A stretch of 64,000 nucleotides of DNA, taken from contig NZ_SPQT01000032.1 in the NCBI RefSeq assembly GCF_004571025.1, forward strand, positions 1 to 64,000. The letters are read 5' to 3'. This DNA comes from Bradyrhizobium niftali (GTDB taxonomy: Bacteria > Pseudomonadota > Alphaproteobacteria > Rhizobiales > Xanthobacteraceae). The notes beneath the pieces are model-generated. The model saw nothing but the letters and a program-made list of their open reading frames with translations. It did no database searches and was not told where the DNA came from. A program made the position numbers and the translations under genes. Positions 34,297-43,098 of this stretch are shown here, piece by piece. The stretch's first letter is position 1. Each line of letters opens with the position of its first letter.

Positions 34297-34758
34297 ATGC
34301 CCGAGCTCGACGCCATCGACCGCAAAATCCTCAGCTACCTCCAGAACGACAGCCGCCTGACCATGCAGGAGCTCGCCGACAAGGTCGGGCTCTCGGTGTC
34401 GCCCTGCCACCGCCGGGTCAAGCTGCTGGAGGAGCGCGGCGTCATCTCGCGCTATATCGCGACCGTGGACCAGAAGGCGCTCGGCCTGCATGTCAGCGTC
34501 TTCATCTCGATCAAGCTGGCGCGGCAGAAGGAGGAGGACCTCAACCGCTTCGCCCGCGCGATCTCGAAATGGGACGAAGTGCTGGAGTGCTATCTGATGA
34601 CCGGCAACCGCGACTATCTCCTGCGCGTCGTGGCGGCCGATCTCGCTTCCTACGAGACCTTCCTGAAGACCAAGCTGACCCGGCTCGACGGCATCGCCTC
34701 GATCGAGTCGAGCTTTGCGCTGAGCCAGGTGAAATATTCGATCGCGCTGCCGGTATGA
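34297..34758 (+). CDS. Lrp/AsnC family regulator
   Basis: A 153-residue regulator of standard length. The N-terminal helix-turn-helix is LDAIDRKILSYLQNDSRLTMQELADKVGLS in part. The C-terminal RAM/AsnC effector domain contains VLECYLMTGNRDYLLRVV, with the conserved Gly-Asx-Tyr-Asp-like ligand turn. The ATG at 34297 was chosen because the DNA-binding domain begins at once after it. It is divergent from the E1 dehydrogenase gene and probably activates it in response to an amino acid, by analogy with MdeR. Confidence 0.85.
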   Translation: MPELDAIDRKILSYLQNDSRLTMQELADKVGLSVSPCHRRVKLLEERGVISRYIATVDQKALGLHVSVFISIKLARQKEEDLNRFARAISKWDEVLECYLMTGNRDYLLRVVAADLASYETFLKTKLTRLDGIASIESSFALSQVKYSIALPV

Positions 34759-34847
34759 CGGTCTGCCGGGCCGCCGGTGTCACATGGACGCAATAATGCC
34801 CGCCGATGGTCGTGGGGACATTGGCATCTCAGCCGAGAGAAGGATCC

Positions 34848-35768
34848 ATGACGACAGCCGACCGCCCCACCGACGCCGCCATGCGCGACCGTTTCTTCCA
34901 GGAGATCGCCGACGATCTCGACGAGGAGCTGGAGCTCGAGCTCGACGACTCCAGGCTCGACGGACTGCTGGACGAGACCGGCACGCTCAATCCGACGGTG
35001 GACCGCAGGCTCTATTTCAGGGAACTGCTGCGGCTGCAGGGCGAGCTGGTCAAGCTCCAGGATTGGGTGCAGAGCGAGAAGAAGAAGGTCGTGGTGCTGT
35101 TCGAGGGCCGCGACTCCGCCGGCAAGGGCGGCGTGATCAAGCGCATCACCCAGCGCCTCAATCCCCGCATCTGCCGCGTCGCCGCCCTTCCGGCGCCGAG
35201 CGAGCGCGAGCGCTCGCAATGGTATTTCCAGCGCTACGTGGCGCATCTTCCCGCCGGCGGCGAGATGGTGCTGTTCGATCGCAGCTGGTACAACCGCGCC
35301 GGCGTCGAGCGTGTGATGGGCTTCTGCTCTGAGGACCAGTACCAGGAGTTCTTCAAGACGGTGCCGGAGTTCGAGCGGATGCTGATCCGCTCCGGCATCA
35401 TCCTGGTCAAATACTGGTTTTCGATCACCGATGACGAGCAGCAGTTCCGCTTCAGTATGCGCATCAGGGATCCGCTCAAGCAGTGGAAGCTGAGCCCGAT
35501 GGACGTCGAGGCGCGCAGCCGCTGGGAGCAGTACACCAAGGCCAAGGAGACGATGCTGGAGCACACGCACCTTCCGGATTCGCCATGGTGGATCGTCGAC
35601 GCCGTGGACAAGAAGCGCGCCCGGCTCAACTGCATCTCGCATTTGCTCAGCCAGATCCCGTACCAGGAGGTCGGCCGCGTGCCGGTGGTGCTGCCGCCGC
35701 GCGTGCGCAATCCCGACTATCACCGCGGGCCGGTTCCGCCGGACATGTATGTGCCTGCGAAATACTGA
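34848..35768 (+). CDS. ppk2: polyphosphate kinase 2 (PPK2)
   Basis: A 306-residue kinase. Walker A reads FEGRDSAGKGGVIK. The lid and Walker B region reads VLFDRSWYNRAGVERVMGF, the classic single-domain PPK2 signature. It phosphorylates a nucleoside diphosphate (or monophosphate in some classes) with polyphosphate. Position and length fit class I, which prefers diphosphates. The N-terminal 45 residues are strongly acidic (LDEELELELDDSRLD). The start at 34848 follows an AAGGATCC site. It starts about 90 bp after the Lrp gene on the same strand. Confidence 0.9.
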   Translation: MTTADRPTDAAMRDRFFQEIADDLDEELELELDDSRLDGLLDETGTLNPTVDRRLYFRELLRLQGELVKLQDWVQSEKKKVVVLFEGRDSAGKGGVIKRITQRLNPRICRVAALPAPSERERSQWYFQRYVAHLPAGGEMVLFDRSWYNRAGVERVMGFCSEDQYQEFFKTVPEFERMLIRSGIILVKYWFSITDDEQQFRFSMRIRDPLKQWKLSPMDVEARSRWEQYTKAKETMLEHTHLPDSPWWIVDAVDKKRARLNCISHLLSQIPYQEVGRVPVVLPPRVRNPDYHRGPVPPDMYVPAKY

Positions 35769-35775
35769 CGAAGTC

Positions 35776-35918
35776 TCGTAGGGTGGGTTAGTCGAGCAGA
35801 TGCGCGAAGCGCGTCTGATCGGCGTAACCCACCTCTTCTGTCACCGCTGCAAGAGAAGTGGTGGGTTACGCCGTGCGGACTGCGTTTCGCGCATCTGCTC
35901 GACTAACCCACCCTACGA
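35776..35918. repeat. 143-bp palindromic element with perfect 33-bp arms
   Basis: The arm at 35776-35808 starts TCGTAGGGTGGGTTAGTCGA and is an exact inverted match to 35886-35918. A second, inner pair GGCGTAACCCACC (35821-35833) / GGTGGGTTACGCC (35860-35872) lies inside. It fills the whole gap between convergent ppk2 and alcohol dehydrogenase genes, starting 8 bp after one stop and ending 5 bp before the other. A long bidirectional hairpin is expected in RNA. Confidence 0.9.
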
Positions 35919-35923
35919 AGCGA

Positions 35924-37003
35924 TCACCGCCACGGCTGCACGATGATCTTGGTGTGCGCCTCGGGATTGGCGAGGTCCGCGAAGGCCTTTGCGACGCCGT
36001 CGAGGCCGACCTCGGCCGTTACCATTGCTGCGGCGTCCACCTGCCCTTCGGCGATCAGGCGCAAGGAAGCTGCGAACTCGTCCGGCGTGTAGCCGAGCAC
36101 GTACTGGACGTTGAGTTCCTTCATGATGCCGAGCATGGGCTCGTTTCTGTCAGTCTCCATGCAGACGCCGACCACCACGATGCGCGCATCACGCGGGGCG
36201 CCCTCGAACACCTGCTGCAACAGGCCCGGCACGCCGACGCATTCGAAGATGATTGCGGGCTTCAGCGCCGGCAGCATGGCCTGCAACGGCGGCCGCGCCG
36301 CCTTCTCGGCCTCCGACATCTGGGCGTGCTCGGCCCAGGTCGCGTAGGGCTGCGACACCTTGGGATCGACGACGATATCGGCGCCGAGCCTCGCCGCCAG
36401 CGCCCGCCGCGCCGGCGAATAGTCGGCGGCGACGATCGGATGCAGACCCCTGATCTTCAGCGCGGCAATCACCGCGAGCCCGACCGGGCCGCAGCCGATG
36501 ACGAGCGGCACCTCGCCGCCGCTTATGTTGGCTTTTGCCACGGCGTGGACACCGACGGCGAGCGGCTCGGTCAGTGCGGCATGTTCGGGAGCCAGACCGT
36601 TGGGCACCTCGAGCAGCAGCGCTTCGCTCAGCAGCATCGCTTCGGCATAGCCGCCGATATTGTCGTTGGAATAGCCGATGCCCTCGATGCCCTGCGGCGT
36701 CACCAGGGCCGGCAGCGAGCAGACATGGGTGCCGGGCTTGAGCTTGCGCGCGGTGCCGGGACCGTAGTCGACGATCTCGCAGCAGAATTCATGACCGAAC
36801 ACGACGTCGCGGGCGAGGTCCATAGGCTTGCGGCCGACCTTCCGCGCCATCTCGACCATGCGGTGGGCGTGCTGGCGCGCATGCAGGTCGGAGCCGCAAA
36901 TGCCGCAGGCGAGCGTCTTGACCAGCACCTGGCCGGGCCCCGGCTTCGGCTCGACCATCTGACCAACGACAATCTCACCGTTCCTGAAGATCGCAGCGCG
37001 CAT
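35924..37003 (-). CDS. zinc-dependent alcohol dehydrogenase family protein
   Basis: A 359-residue MDR-family dehydrogenase. Catalytic zinc ligands appear as Cys in ACGICGSDLHA, His-Glu in VFGHEFCCEIV and the later region. The Rossmann turn reads VIGCGPVGLAVIAALK. The usual structural-zinc lobe with four Cys is not obvious, so it may carry only the catalytic zinc. GGGAGG precedes the ATG. The substrate is an alcohol or polyol. Its 3' end abuts the 143-bp palindrome. Confidence 0.85.
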   Translation of the reverse strand: MRAAIFRNGEIVVGQMVEPKPGPGQVLVKTLACGICGSDLHARQHAHRMVEMARKVGRKPMDLARDVVFGHEFCCEIVDYGPGTARKLKPGTHVCSLPALVTPQGIEGIGYSNDNIGGYAEAMLLSEALLLEVPNGLAPEHAALTEPLAVGVHAVAKANISGGEVPLVIGCGPVGLAVIAALKIRGLHPIVAADYSPARRALAARLGADIVVDPKVSQPYATWAEHAQMSEAEKAARPPLQAMLPALKPAIIFECVGVPGLLQQVFEGAPRDARIVVVGVCMETDRNEPMLGIMKELNVQYVLGYTPDEFAASLRLIAEGQVDAAAMVTAEVGLDGVAKAFADLANPEAHTKIIVQPWR

Positions 37004-37066
37004 CCGGCTCCTCCCGTATTGTTGTTGGAGCCGTTGATAGCACGACGCGCGATGCGCGAACTTGCG

Positions 37067-38008
37067 TCAGGCGTTCGGGGAACGCTCTTCCAGCACCAGG
37101 AGCTGGGCGCGGCGGACGCGCTCGCGATGGGCGATGTAGAGACCGCTGGCGACAATAAAGGCCGCGCCGACGACGGTCCAGATGCTCGGCACCTCGCCGA
37201 AGATGAAGAAGCCGAGAATGCTGACCCACAACAATTGCGAGTAGGAGAACGGCGCCAGCACCGAGGCATCGCCGTAGCGATAGGCGAGCACGACGATCCA
37301 CTGGCCCGCCGTGGAGGCGACGCCGATGAAGATGCCGAGCGCAATCGCGGTCCAGGACGGTGTGACCCAGACGAACGGCACCATCGCGGTCAGGATCGCA
37401 AGACCGGTCAACGAGGAATAGGCCATGGTGGTGACGACCGCCTCGCGACCGCTCATCATGCGGGTCAGGATCAGCGTGCCGGCCCAGCAAGCGGCCGAGA
37501 TGACCGGGAAGAACGCTGCGAGATGAAACGCGCCGGTGCCCGGGCGCAGGATGATCAGCACGCCGATCAGGCCGAGCGCGGTGGCGAACCAGCGGCGCAT
37601 GCCCACCTTCTCACCGAGGAAGACAATGGAGAGCGCAGTGACGAACAGCGGTGCGACGAAGCCGGTTGCGGACGCTTCCGCGATCGGGAGGAAGCGCAAG
37701 CCCGTGATGAAGAACAGCGAGGAGCCGAGCAGCACCGCGCCGCGCATCACATGCAATCCGAGGCGCTCGGTGCGCATCGCGTAGTACGGCGAGGACCGCA
37801 GCATCACCGGCGTGAATATCAGCGCGAAGGTGAGAAAGCGGATCCAGGTGATCTGGATCGACGGCAGGCTGGTCGAAAGATATTTCGCGGTGATGTCGGA
37901 GCAGCCGAGAAATACCGTCGACAGCAGGATCAGCGCGATGCCCTTGAAGGGATGGTCGACGCGCGCAGGCGCGCGGCGGCCGACGTTCTTCTTCTCCGGC
38001 ATAGGCAT
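37067..38008 (-). CDS. EamA/DMT family transporter
   Basis: About 313 residues with ten hydrophobic segments in two EamA repeats (the first starts GIALILLSTVFLGCSDITAKY, the second near FFPVISAACWAGTLILT). Members export amino acids, nucleosides or other metabolites. The start is uncertain: ATG at 38008 gives the usual length, while an in-frame ATG at 38119 adds a 37-residue polar leader not typical of the family. It ends 63 bp before the alcohol dehydrogenase start on the same strand. Confidence 0.8.
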   Translation of the reverse strand: MPMPEKKNVGRRAPARVDHPFKGIALILLSTVFLGCSDITAKYLSTSLPSIQITWIRFLTFALIFTPVMLRSSPYYAMRTERLGLHVMRGAVLLGSSLFFITGLRFLPIAEASATGFVAPLFVTALSIVFLGEKVGMRRWFATALGLIGVLIILRPGTGAFHLAAFFPVISAACWAGTLILTRMMSGREAVVTTMAYSSLTGLAILTAMVPFVWVTPSWTAIALGIFIGVASTAGQWIVVLAYRYGDASVLAPFSYSQLLWVSILGFFIFGEVPSIWTVVGAAFIVASGLYIAHRERVRRAQLLVLEERSPNA

Positions 38009-38197
38009 GGAAATACTGTCGAGCCTTGCGGCTACGGCGGGCGGCGGAGTCACGGCAGAAACTCTGGGAAAACGCGAATCGGGGACGGCTGTAAAAAACG
38101 ACAAATGCGCCGCTTTCACAACTTCCGAAAACAGGATGCCGATATGCGCTGAGGGCTGCGCGCGTCAATATTCCATTAAGAATGCGCGCTTGCTGCA

Positions 38198-39037
38198 CTA
38201 CAGCATGGGAAGACCTCGCGGCTTCGGACCGCGCGGAAACGCCGCATCAAGCGCCGCAATCTCCTCTTTCGCCAACACGAGATCGCCGGCGGCCGCATTC
38301 TCGCCGGCATGTTCCGCCGACGACGCCTTCGGGATCGCGAACACCGTAGTTGCACGGGTGAGGAAGCTCAGCGCGACCTGACGCGGTGTCACGCGCCGCG
38401 CCTCCGCGATGCGCGCCAGCACGGCGCCGCCCTTGCTGTTGCTTGCGGGAAAATCGTCATGGCCGAACGGAGAGTATGCGACGACCGCGACGCCATGCCG
38501 CTCGCACCACGGGATCACGGCATGCTCGATCGCACGTTCCTTCAGATGATAGAGCACCTGATTGCAGGCGATGCGGCCCTCGCCCGCGACATCGAGCATC
38601 TCGTCGAGATCGTCGGCATCGAAATTGGAAACGCCCCAGGATTTGATCTTGCCGGCCTTTGCCAGCTCCTCGAACGCTGCGACGGTGTCTTCGAGCGGAT
38701 AGGAGCCGCGCCAATGCAAGAGATAGCAATCGAGCCGATCGGTCTTGAGCCGCTTCAGCGAACGCTCGCAGGCGGTAATCGTGCCGCGGCGCGACGCATT
38801 GCTCGGTAGCACCTTCGAGACGAGGAACACGTCCTCGCGCCGGCCAGCGATCGCGTCGGCAATGACGAGCTCGGCATCGCCATACATCTCGGCGGTGTCG
38901 ATATGGGTCATGCCGAGATCGAGCCCGCGCTGAAGCGCTGCGATCGCGCGCTTGCGATCGCCATGGTCGAGATACCAGGTGCCCTGCCCGATGACGGAGA
39001 CGTTGGCGCCGGTCTTGCCGAAGGGGTATGTGTTCAT
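38198..39037 (-). CDS. aldo/keto reductase
   Basis: A 279-residue NADPH-dependent reductase. The catalytic tetrad is complete: Asp and Tyr in HIDTAEMYGDAE, Lys in FLVSKVLPSN and His in CYLLHWRGSY. The C-terminal cofactor segment VFAIPKASSAEHAGEN is normal. Substrate unknown. It is a monocistronic gene with about 190 bp of repeat-rich DNA upstream. Confidence 0.9.
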   Translation of the reverse strand: MNTYPFGKTGANVSVIGQGTWYLDHGDRKRAIAALQRGLDLGMTHIDTAEMYGDAELVIADAIAGRREDVFLVSKVLPSNASRRGTITACERSLKRLKTDRLDCYLLHWRGSYPLEDTVAAFEELAKAGKIKSWGVSNFDADDLDEMLDVAGEGRIACNQVLYHLKERAIEHAVIPWCERHGVAVVAYSPFGHDDFPASNSKGGAVLARIAEARRVTPRQVALSFLTRATTVFAIPKASSAEHAGENAAAGDLVLAKEEIAALDAAFPRGPKPRGLPML

Positions 39038-39059
39038 GTTCGCTCCGATCTTCGCTGTT

Positions 39060-39232
39060 CATTCCCCCTCTCCCCGTTCTTACGGGGCCGCGACGAGCTT
39101 CGCTCGCGCTGAGAGGGTCGGGGTGAGGGGCTGCGTCCGCAAAGTCTGTGACAGTTAGACTCGCGGAGACTCCCCCTCACCCGCCGCGCTACGCGCGTCG
39201 GCCTCTCCCCGCAAACGGGGAGAGGCGAAGGA
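39060..39232. repeat. composite repeat with CTCTCCCC/GGGGAGAG palindromes
   Basis: CCCCCTCTCCCCG near the left end faces CGGGGAGAGGCG at the right end. Inner pieces such as CCCTCACCC / GGGTGAGGGG also pair. The CTCTCCCCGCAA-type hairpin matches those at 16088 and 44832. It fills the gap between the aldo/keto reductase start and the end of the SMP-30 gene. Confidence 0.7.
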
Positions 39233-40132
39233 CTACAATCCGCCGATGTCCGCGACCAGCACGCTGCCGGTCGCGGACTCCGTGATATAGAGACGATCCT
39301 TGTTTTCGCCACCGATCGCGACATTTGTGCAATTCGGCCCCGCACAGGACTTGATCCGCGCGATCAATTCGCCGTTCGGCGCGAACACGAAGACGTGGCC
39401 AAGCGAGGCGTGGCCGACGAACAGGCGGCCACGCGCGTCCATCGTCATGCCGTCGGGACCGCTGGTGCCGAACAGCGAGCAGAAGCGGCCGACCTTCGAG
39501 ACGCTGCCGTCCTTCATGAACGGCAACCGCCACACCGCGTTGTCGCGTGTCATCGCGACGAACAGCACGGTCTCGGTGGGATCGAGCACCAGGCCGTTCG
39601 GACTGATGCCGGTGTCGATGAGGCAGTCGAGCCTGCCGCTCGGCGTCAGCCGGTACACACGGCCGCTCGGATCGTGCAGGCCGGTCTGACCCTGATCGGT
39701 GAAATAGATGTCGCCGCTGGAGGCCAGATGCAGGTCGTTGCAGCCGCGGAAGGATTCCGAATTGCGCGCGGTCAGGAAGGGCTTGATGCGGCCGGCCGTC
39801 GCATCGAGCTCCATGATGCCGTGCATGTAGTCGGCGACCAGGATGCGGCCGTCGGCCGCGATCTTCAGTCCGTTCGGCCAGCCTTCATATTCGACGATTT
39901 GCGACCATTCGCCGTCAGGCGCGATGCGGAAGATGCGGCCGAAGGGAATGTCGACGATGTAGAGATTGCCGTCCTCGTCGAATGACGGCCCCTCGATGAA
40001 GCTATCGGTCGCAACACCCGGCCGGTTGGCATCGGCCCAATCCGTCCGCACGCCCTTGCGGCGGAACTTGTCGGGCATGGCGGAGAAGAGTGTCGTCTCG
40101 ATGAGACGCGGCGGCGTTTCCAGGTACATCAT
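39233..40132 (-). CDS. SMP-30/gluconolactonase family protein
   Basis: A 299-residue propeller. FIEGPSFDEDGNLYIVD carries the metal Glu. GWPNGLKIAADGRILVAD and FRGCNDLHLASSGDIYFTD carry the Asn/Asp positions, and SGPDGMTMDARGRLFVGH the catalytic Asp. There is no signal peptide. It differs from the SMP-30 protein at 28.8 kb and is not paired with a dehydrogenase. A lactone hydrolase role is inferred. Two adjacent ATGs could start it. Confidence 0.85.
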   Translation of the reverse strand: MMYLETPPRLIETTLFSAMPDKFRRKGVRTDWADANRPGVATDSFIEGPSFDEDGNLYIVDIPFGRIFRIAPDGEWSQIVEYEGWPNGLKIAADGRILVADYMHGIMELDATAGRIKPFLTARNSESFRGCNDLHLASSGDIYFTDQGQTGLHDPSGRVYRLTPSGRLDCLIDTGISPNGLVLDPTETVLFVAMTRDNAVWRLPFMKDGSVSKVGRFCSLFGTSGPDGMTMDARGRLFVGHASLGHVFVFAPNGELIARIKSCAGPNCTNVAIGGENKDRLYITESATGSVLVADIGGL

Positions 40133-40231
40133 GGTTGTTATGGGTGCTGCTGATGGGGGAGCGCGGCAACATAGGGCACAATCGAGGGCGCGTCGATTGG
40201 GGCGGAGGCATGGCGTCCCGCCCTCACCGTC

Positions 40232-40253
40232 ATTCCCCGCGAAAGCGGGGAAT
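40232..40253. repeat. ATTCCCCGC hairpin repeat
   Basis: ATTCCCCGC-GAAA-GCGGGGAAT, a perfect 9-bp stem with a GAAA tetraloop, lies 110 bp downstream of nasC on its strand. Another hairpin follows at 40305-40325. Together they may protect or end the nasC transcript. Confidence 0.6.
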
Positions 40254-40304
40254 CAAGTACGCCGCGGCCTCACCGCATAATCACAGGTGTCTCGGCGTAC
40301 TGGA

Positions 40305-40325
40305 TCGCCCGGTCAAGCCGGGCGA
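40305..40325. repeat. TCGCCCGG hairpin repeat downstream of nasC
   Basis: TCGCCCGG and CCGGGCGA pair with a 5-nt loop, 40 bp after the nasC stop. The surrounding CTGGATCGCCCGG...GCGATGACAGCGGAG is a common rhizobial interspersed repeat. No T-run is present. Confidence 0.55.
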
Positions 40326-40364
40326 TGACAGCGGAGTCCCCGGCAACGACCGAGAACGTCGCCC

Positions 40365-43070
40365 CTACCCCGCTGCGCCCGCGACCTTCGCCTGCTTCAC
40401 CGGCGCTACCTCCGTCGTCGCGATCAGGCGCTTCAGCTCGGGGATGCAGGAGCCGCAATTGGTGCCGGCCTTGAGCCTGGCGCCGATCTCGGCCGTCGTG
40501 CGCGCGCCAGTCGCGATGGTGTCGCAAATGGTGCCGCGGCCGACGCCGAAGCAGGCGCAGACGATCGGACCGGTCGCGGCGGCGCCTTCGCTGGACTTGC
40601 CGGACAGCAGCATGCGGCGCTGGTCGTCGGTGACCTGATCGGCCACGAACAGACTCTTCACCACCTCCCAGTCGCCGGCATCATGGGCGGGTCCGACGAA
40701 CAGGCAGGTCTCGATGCGATCGCCCGCGAACGAGGCCGCGCGATAGACGCCGCCGCCGAAATCGCGGTACTCGGCGACATCCTCGCCGGCGACACTCTCG
40801 AGCCAGGCGGGCCAGCGCGACAGATCGGCGTTGTCGGCGAAGAGATAGCCGAAGCCGCCGCTGACCGTGACGCGCGTCCACAGCAGATTGGGCGGCAGAT
40901 CGAGCTGTTTGCGCGACAGCGCGAAGCCGCGGAAGACGTATTCATAGGGCGCGATCGCGGCCGGCGTCGCCTTCGATTCCGGCTGTCCCGAGAACGGGTC
41001 GGTGAAGGACTGCACCAGCGCGCCAACGCGGCCGTGCGAGGCGTTCATCGCGCTCCAGTGGATCGGCACGAACAGCGTGCCGCGCTGCTGCCGATCGCTG
41101 ACGACCACCTTCAGGATGCACTGCCCGTAATCGGTGGTGATGCGGGCATAGCCGTCGTGGGCGATACCGTATTTGCCGGCGTCGCCTGGATGGACCTCGA
41201 CGAACGGCTCGGGCAGATGCGCGCCTAGCCGCTGGCTGAGGCCCGTGCGCGTCATGGTGTGCCACTGGTCGCGGATGCGCCCGGTGTTGAGCCGCAGCGG
41301 ACGCGACGCGCCGGTCTCGCCGCGCAGCGACGGCATCTCCGGCGCGACGAAGCGGCCTTTGCCGTCATTGGTGAAGAAGCCGCCTGTCGCAAAGAAGCGC
41401 TCGCCGGACGCCCCGCCTTCGCGCACCGGCCACTGCACGGGCTTCAAGGCGTCGAAGGCCTCGTTCGAGAGCGAGGTCAACGCACCGATGTCGAAATCGC
41501 GACTGCCGTCGTTCTCGAACGCCGAAAGCGCGGCGTGCTCGCGGAAAATATCGGCGGCGGATTTGTAGTCAAAGCTGTCGCCGAAGCCGAGACGTTTTGC
41601 GGTCTCGCTGAGAATCCACCAGTCCGGCCGCGCCTCGCCCGGCGCCGGCAGGAACGAGCGCTGGCGCGAGATGCGCCGTTCGGAGTTGGTCACAGTGCCC
41701 GACTTCTCGCCCCAGGCCAGCGCCGGCAGCAGCACATGCGGGCCCGCCTCGACCGTGTCGTTGGAGAGCACGTTCTCGGAGACCACGAACAGCTCGAGCT
41801 TCTTCAGTGCCTCGCGCACGAAGTCCGCATCGGGCAGCGACACCGCGGGGTTGGTGCCCATCACCCACAGCGCCTTGACCTCGCCGCGGTTGATCGCCTC
41901 GAACAGCTGCACCGCCTTCAGCCCCTCATGGGTAGCGATGCGCGGCGCCTTCCAGAACCGCCTGACACGGTCGATGTCCGGCGGCGTGAAGTTCATGTGC
42001 GCGGCGAGCTGATTGGCGAGACCGCCGACCTCGCGGCCGCCCATCGCGTTGGGCTGGCCGGTGAGCGAAAACGGCGAGGCGCCCGGCTTGCCGATGCGGC
42101 CCGTGGCGAGATGGCAGTTGAGGATCGCGTTGACCTTGTCGGTGCCCTGCGCCGACTGGTTGACCCCTTGCGAATAGAGCGTGACGACGCGCTCGACGTC
42201 ACGGAACATCTTGAAGAAGGTCGCGACGTCCTGCTCGGAGAGGCCTGTGGCCAGCGCAGTCGCAGTGACGCTGCCGGCGATGTTGCGCGCGCGCGCCAGC
42301 GCGTCGTCGAAGCCCGACGTGTTGGCCGCGATGTAGTCCTGGTCCAGCGCGCCGCTGTCGGCGAGATGGACGAACAGGCCCGAGAACAAGGCGGTGTCGG
42401 TGCCGGGCTTCAGCCCCAGGAACAGATCGACATCGCTCGCGGTGTCGGTGCGGCGCGGGTCGATCACGATCATGCGGGCGCCTCGCTCCTGCCGGTTCTT
42501 CAGCATGCGCTGGAACAGGACCGGGTGGCACCACGCCGCGTTCGAGCCGACGAACACCAGCAGGTCGGCCTGGTCGAGATCCTCGTAGCAGCCGGGCACG
42601 GTGTCGGCGCCGAAGGCGCGGCGATGGCCGGCGACCGAGGACGACATGCAGAGCCGCGAATTGGTGTCGACATTGGCGGTGCCGACAAAGCCCTTCATCA
42701 GCTTGTTGGCGACGTAGTAATCCTCGGTCAGGAGCTGGCCCGAGAGATAGAACGCGACCGCGTCGGCGCCGTCGCGCGCCACGATGTGCTGCATGCGGTG
42801 GGCGACGTGGTCGAGCGCATCGCTCCAGGCGACGCGCTCCAGCACGCCCTTGCAGCGGATCATCGGGTAGAGCAGCCGGCCCTCCAGCCCGACGGTCTCG
42901 CCGAGCGCCGAGCCCTTGGAGCACAGCCGGCCGAAATTGGCGGGATGGTCCGGGTCGCCGGCGATCGCCGCTCCGCCCTTGCCGTCGGGCGTTGCGAGCA
43001 CGCCGCAGCCAACACCGCAATAGGGGCAGGTGGTCTTGGTGGTCCGGAGCGTCGGGTCGATCGCCGTCAT
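40365..43070 (-). CDS. nasC: assimilatory nitrate reductase catalytic subunit
   Basis: A 901-residue molybdenum bis-MGD enzyme reducing nitrate to nitrite in the cytoplasm. The N-terminal [4Fe-4S] site reads CPYCGVGCGV with a fourth Cys in RLCSKGSALGE. The Mo-proximal Cys region is NSRLCMSSSVAGHRRAFG. The C-terminal 60 residues add a BFD-like [2Fe-2S] domain (VCACFGVGRGTICD then GTNCGSCIPELKRL), as in NasA/NasC-type enzymes. ATG at 43070 has AAGG upstream; an in-frame TTG at 43088 is less likely. It is the last gene of the narK-bjgb-flp-nasC operon, 28 bp after flp. Flp probably supplies electrons. Confidence 0.95.
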   Translation of the reverse strand: MTAIDPTLRTTKTTCPYCGVGCGVLATPDGKGGAAIAGDPDHPANFGRLCSKGSALGETVGLEGRLLYPMIRCKGVLERVAWSDALDHVAHRMQHIVARDGADAVAFYLSGQLLTEDYYVANKLMKGFVGTANVDTNSRLCMSSSVAGHRRAFGADTVPGCYEDLDQADLLVFVGSNAAWCHPVLFQRMLKNRQERGARMIVIDPRRTDTASDVDLFLGLKPGTDTALFSGLFVHLADSGALDQDYIAANTSGFDDALARARNIAGSVTATALATGLSEQDVATFFKMFRDVERVVTLYSQGVNQSAQGTDKVNAILNCHLATGRIGKPGASPFSLTGQPNAMGGREVGGLANQLAAHMNFTPPDIDRVRRFWKAPRIATHEGLKAVQLFEAINRGEVKALWVMGTNPAVSLPDADFVREALKKLELFVVSENVLSNDTVEAGPHVLLPALAWGEKSGTVTNSERRISRQRSFLPAPGEARPDWWILSETAKRLGFGDSFDYKSAADIFREHAALSAFENDGSRDFDIGALTSLSNEAFDALKPVQWPVREGGASGERFFATGGFFTNDGKGRFVAPEMPSLRGETGASRPLRLNTGRIRDQWHTMTRTGLSQRLGAHLPEPFVEVHPGDAGKYGIAHDGYARITTDYGQCILKVVVSDRQQRGTLFVPIHWSAMNASHGRVGALVQSFTDPFSGQPESKATPAAIAPYEYVFRGFALSRKQLDLPPNLLWTRVTVSGGFGYLFADNADLSRWPAWLESVAGEDVAEYRDFGGGVYRAASFAGDRIETCLFVGPAHDAGDWEVVKSLFVADQVTDDQRRMLLSGKSSEGAAATGPIVCACFGVGRGTICDTIATGARTTAEIGARLKAGTNCGSCIPELKRLIATTEVAPVKQAKVAGAAG

Positions 43071-43098
43071 ATCGAGCTGCCTTGTCAAGCCGCCTCTA

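Noticed and set aside
35858..38152. Open frame of 764 codons on the plus strand, antisense to the alcohol dehydrogenase and EamA genes
   Set aside because: Highly biased composition rich in Arg, Asp, His and Gly, no family resemblance, and it covers two well-supported genes. This is a shadow of GC-rich codon usage.
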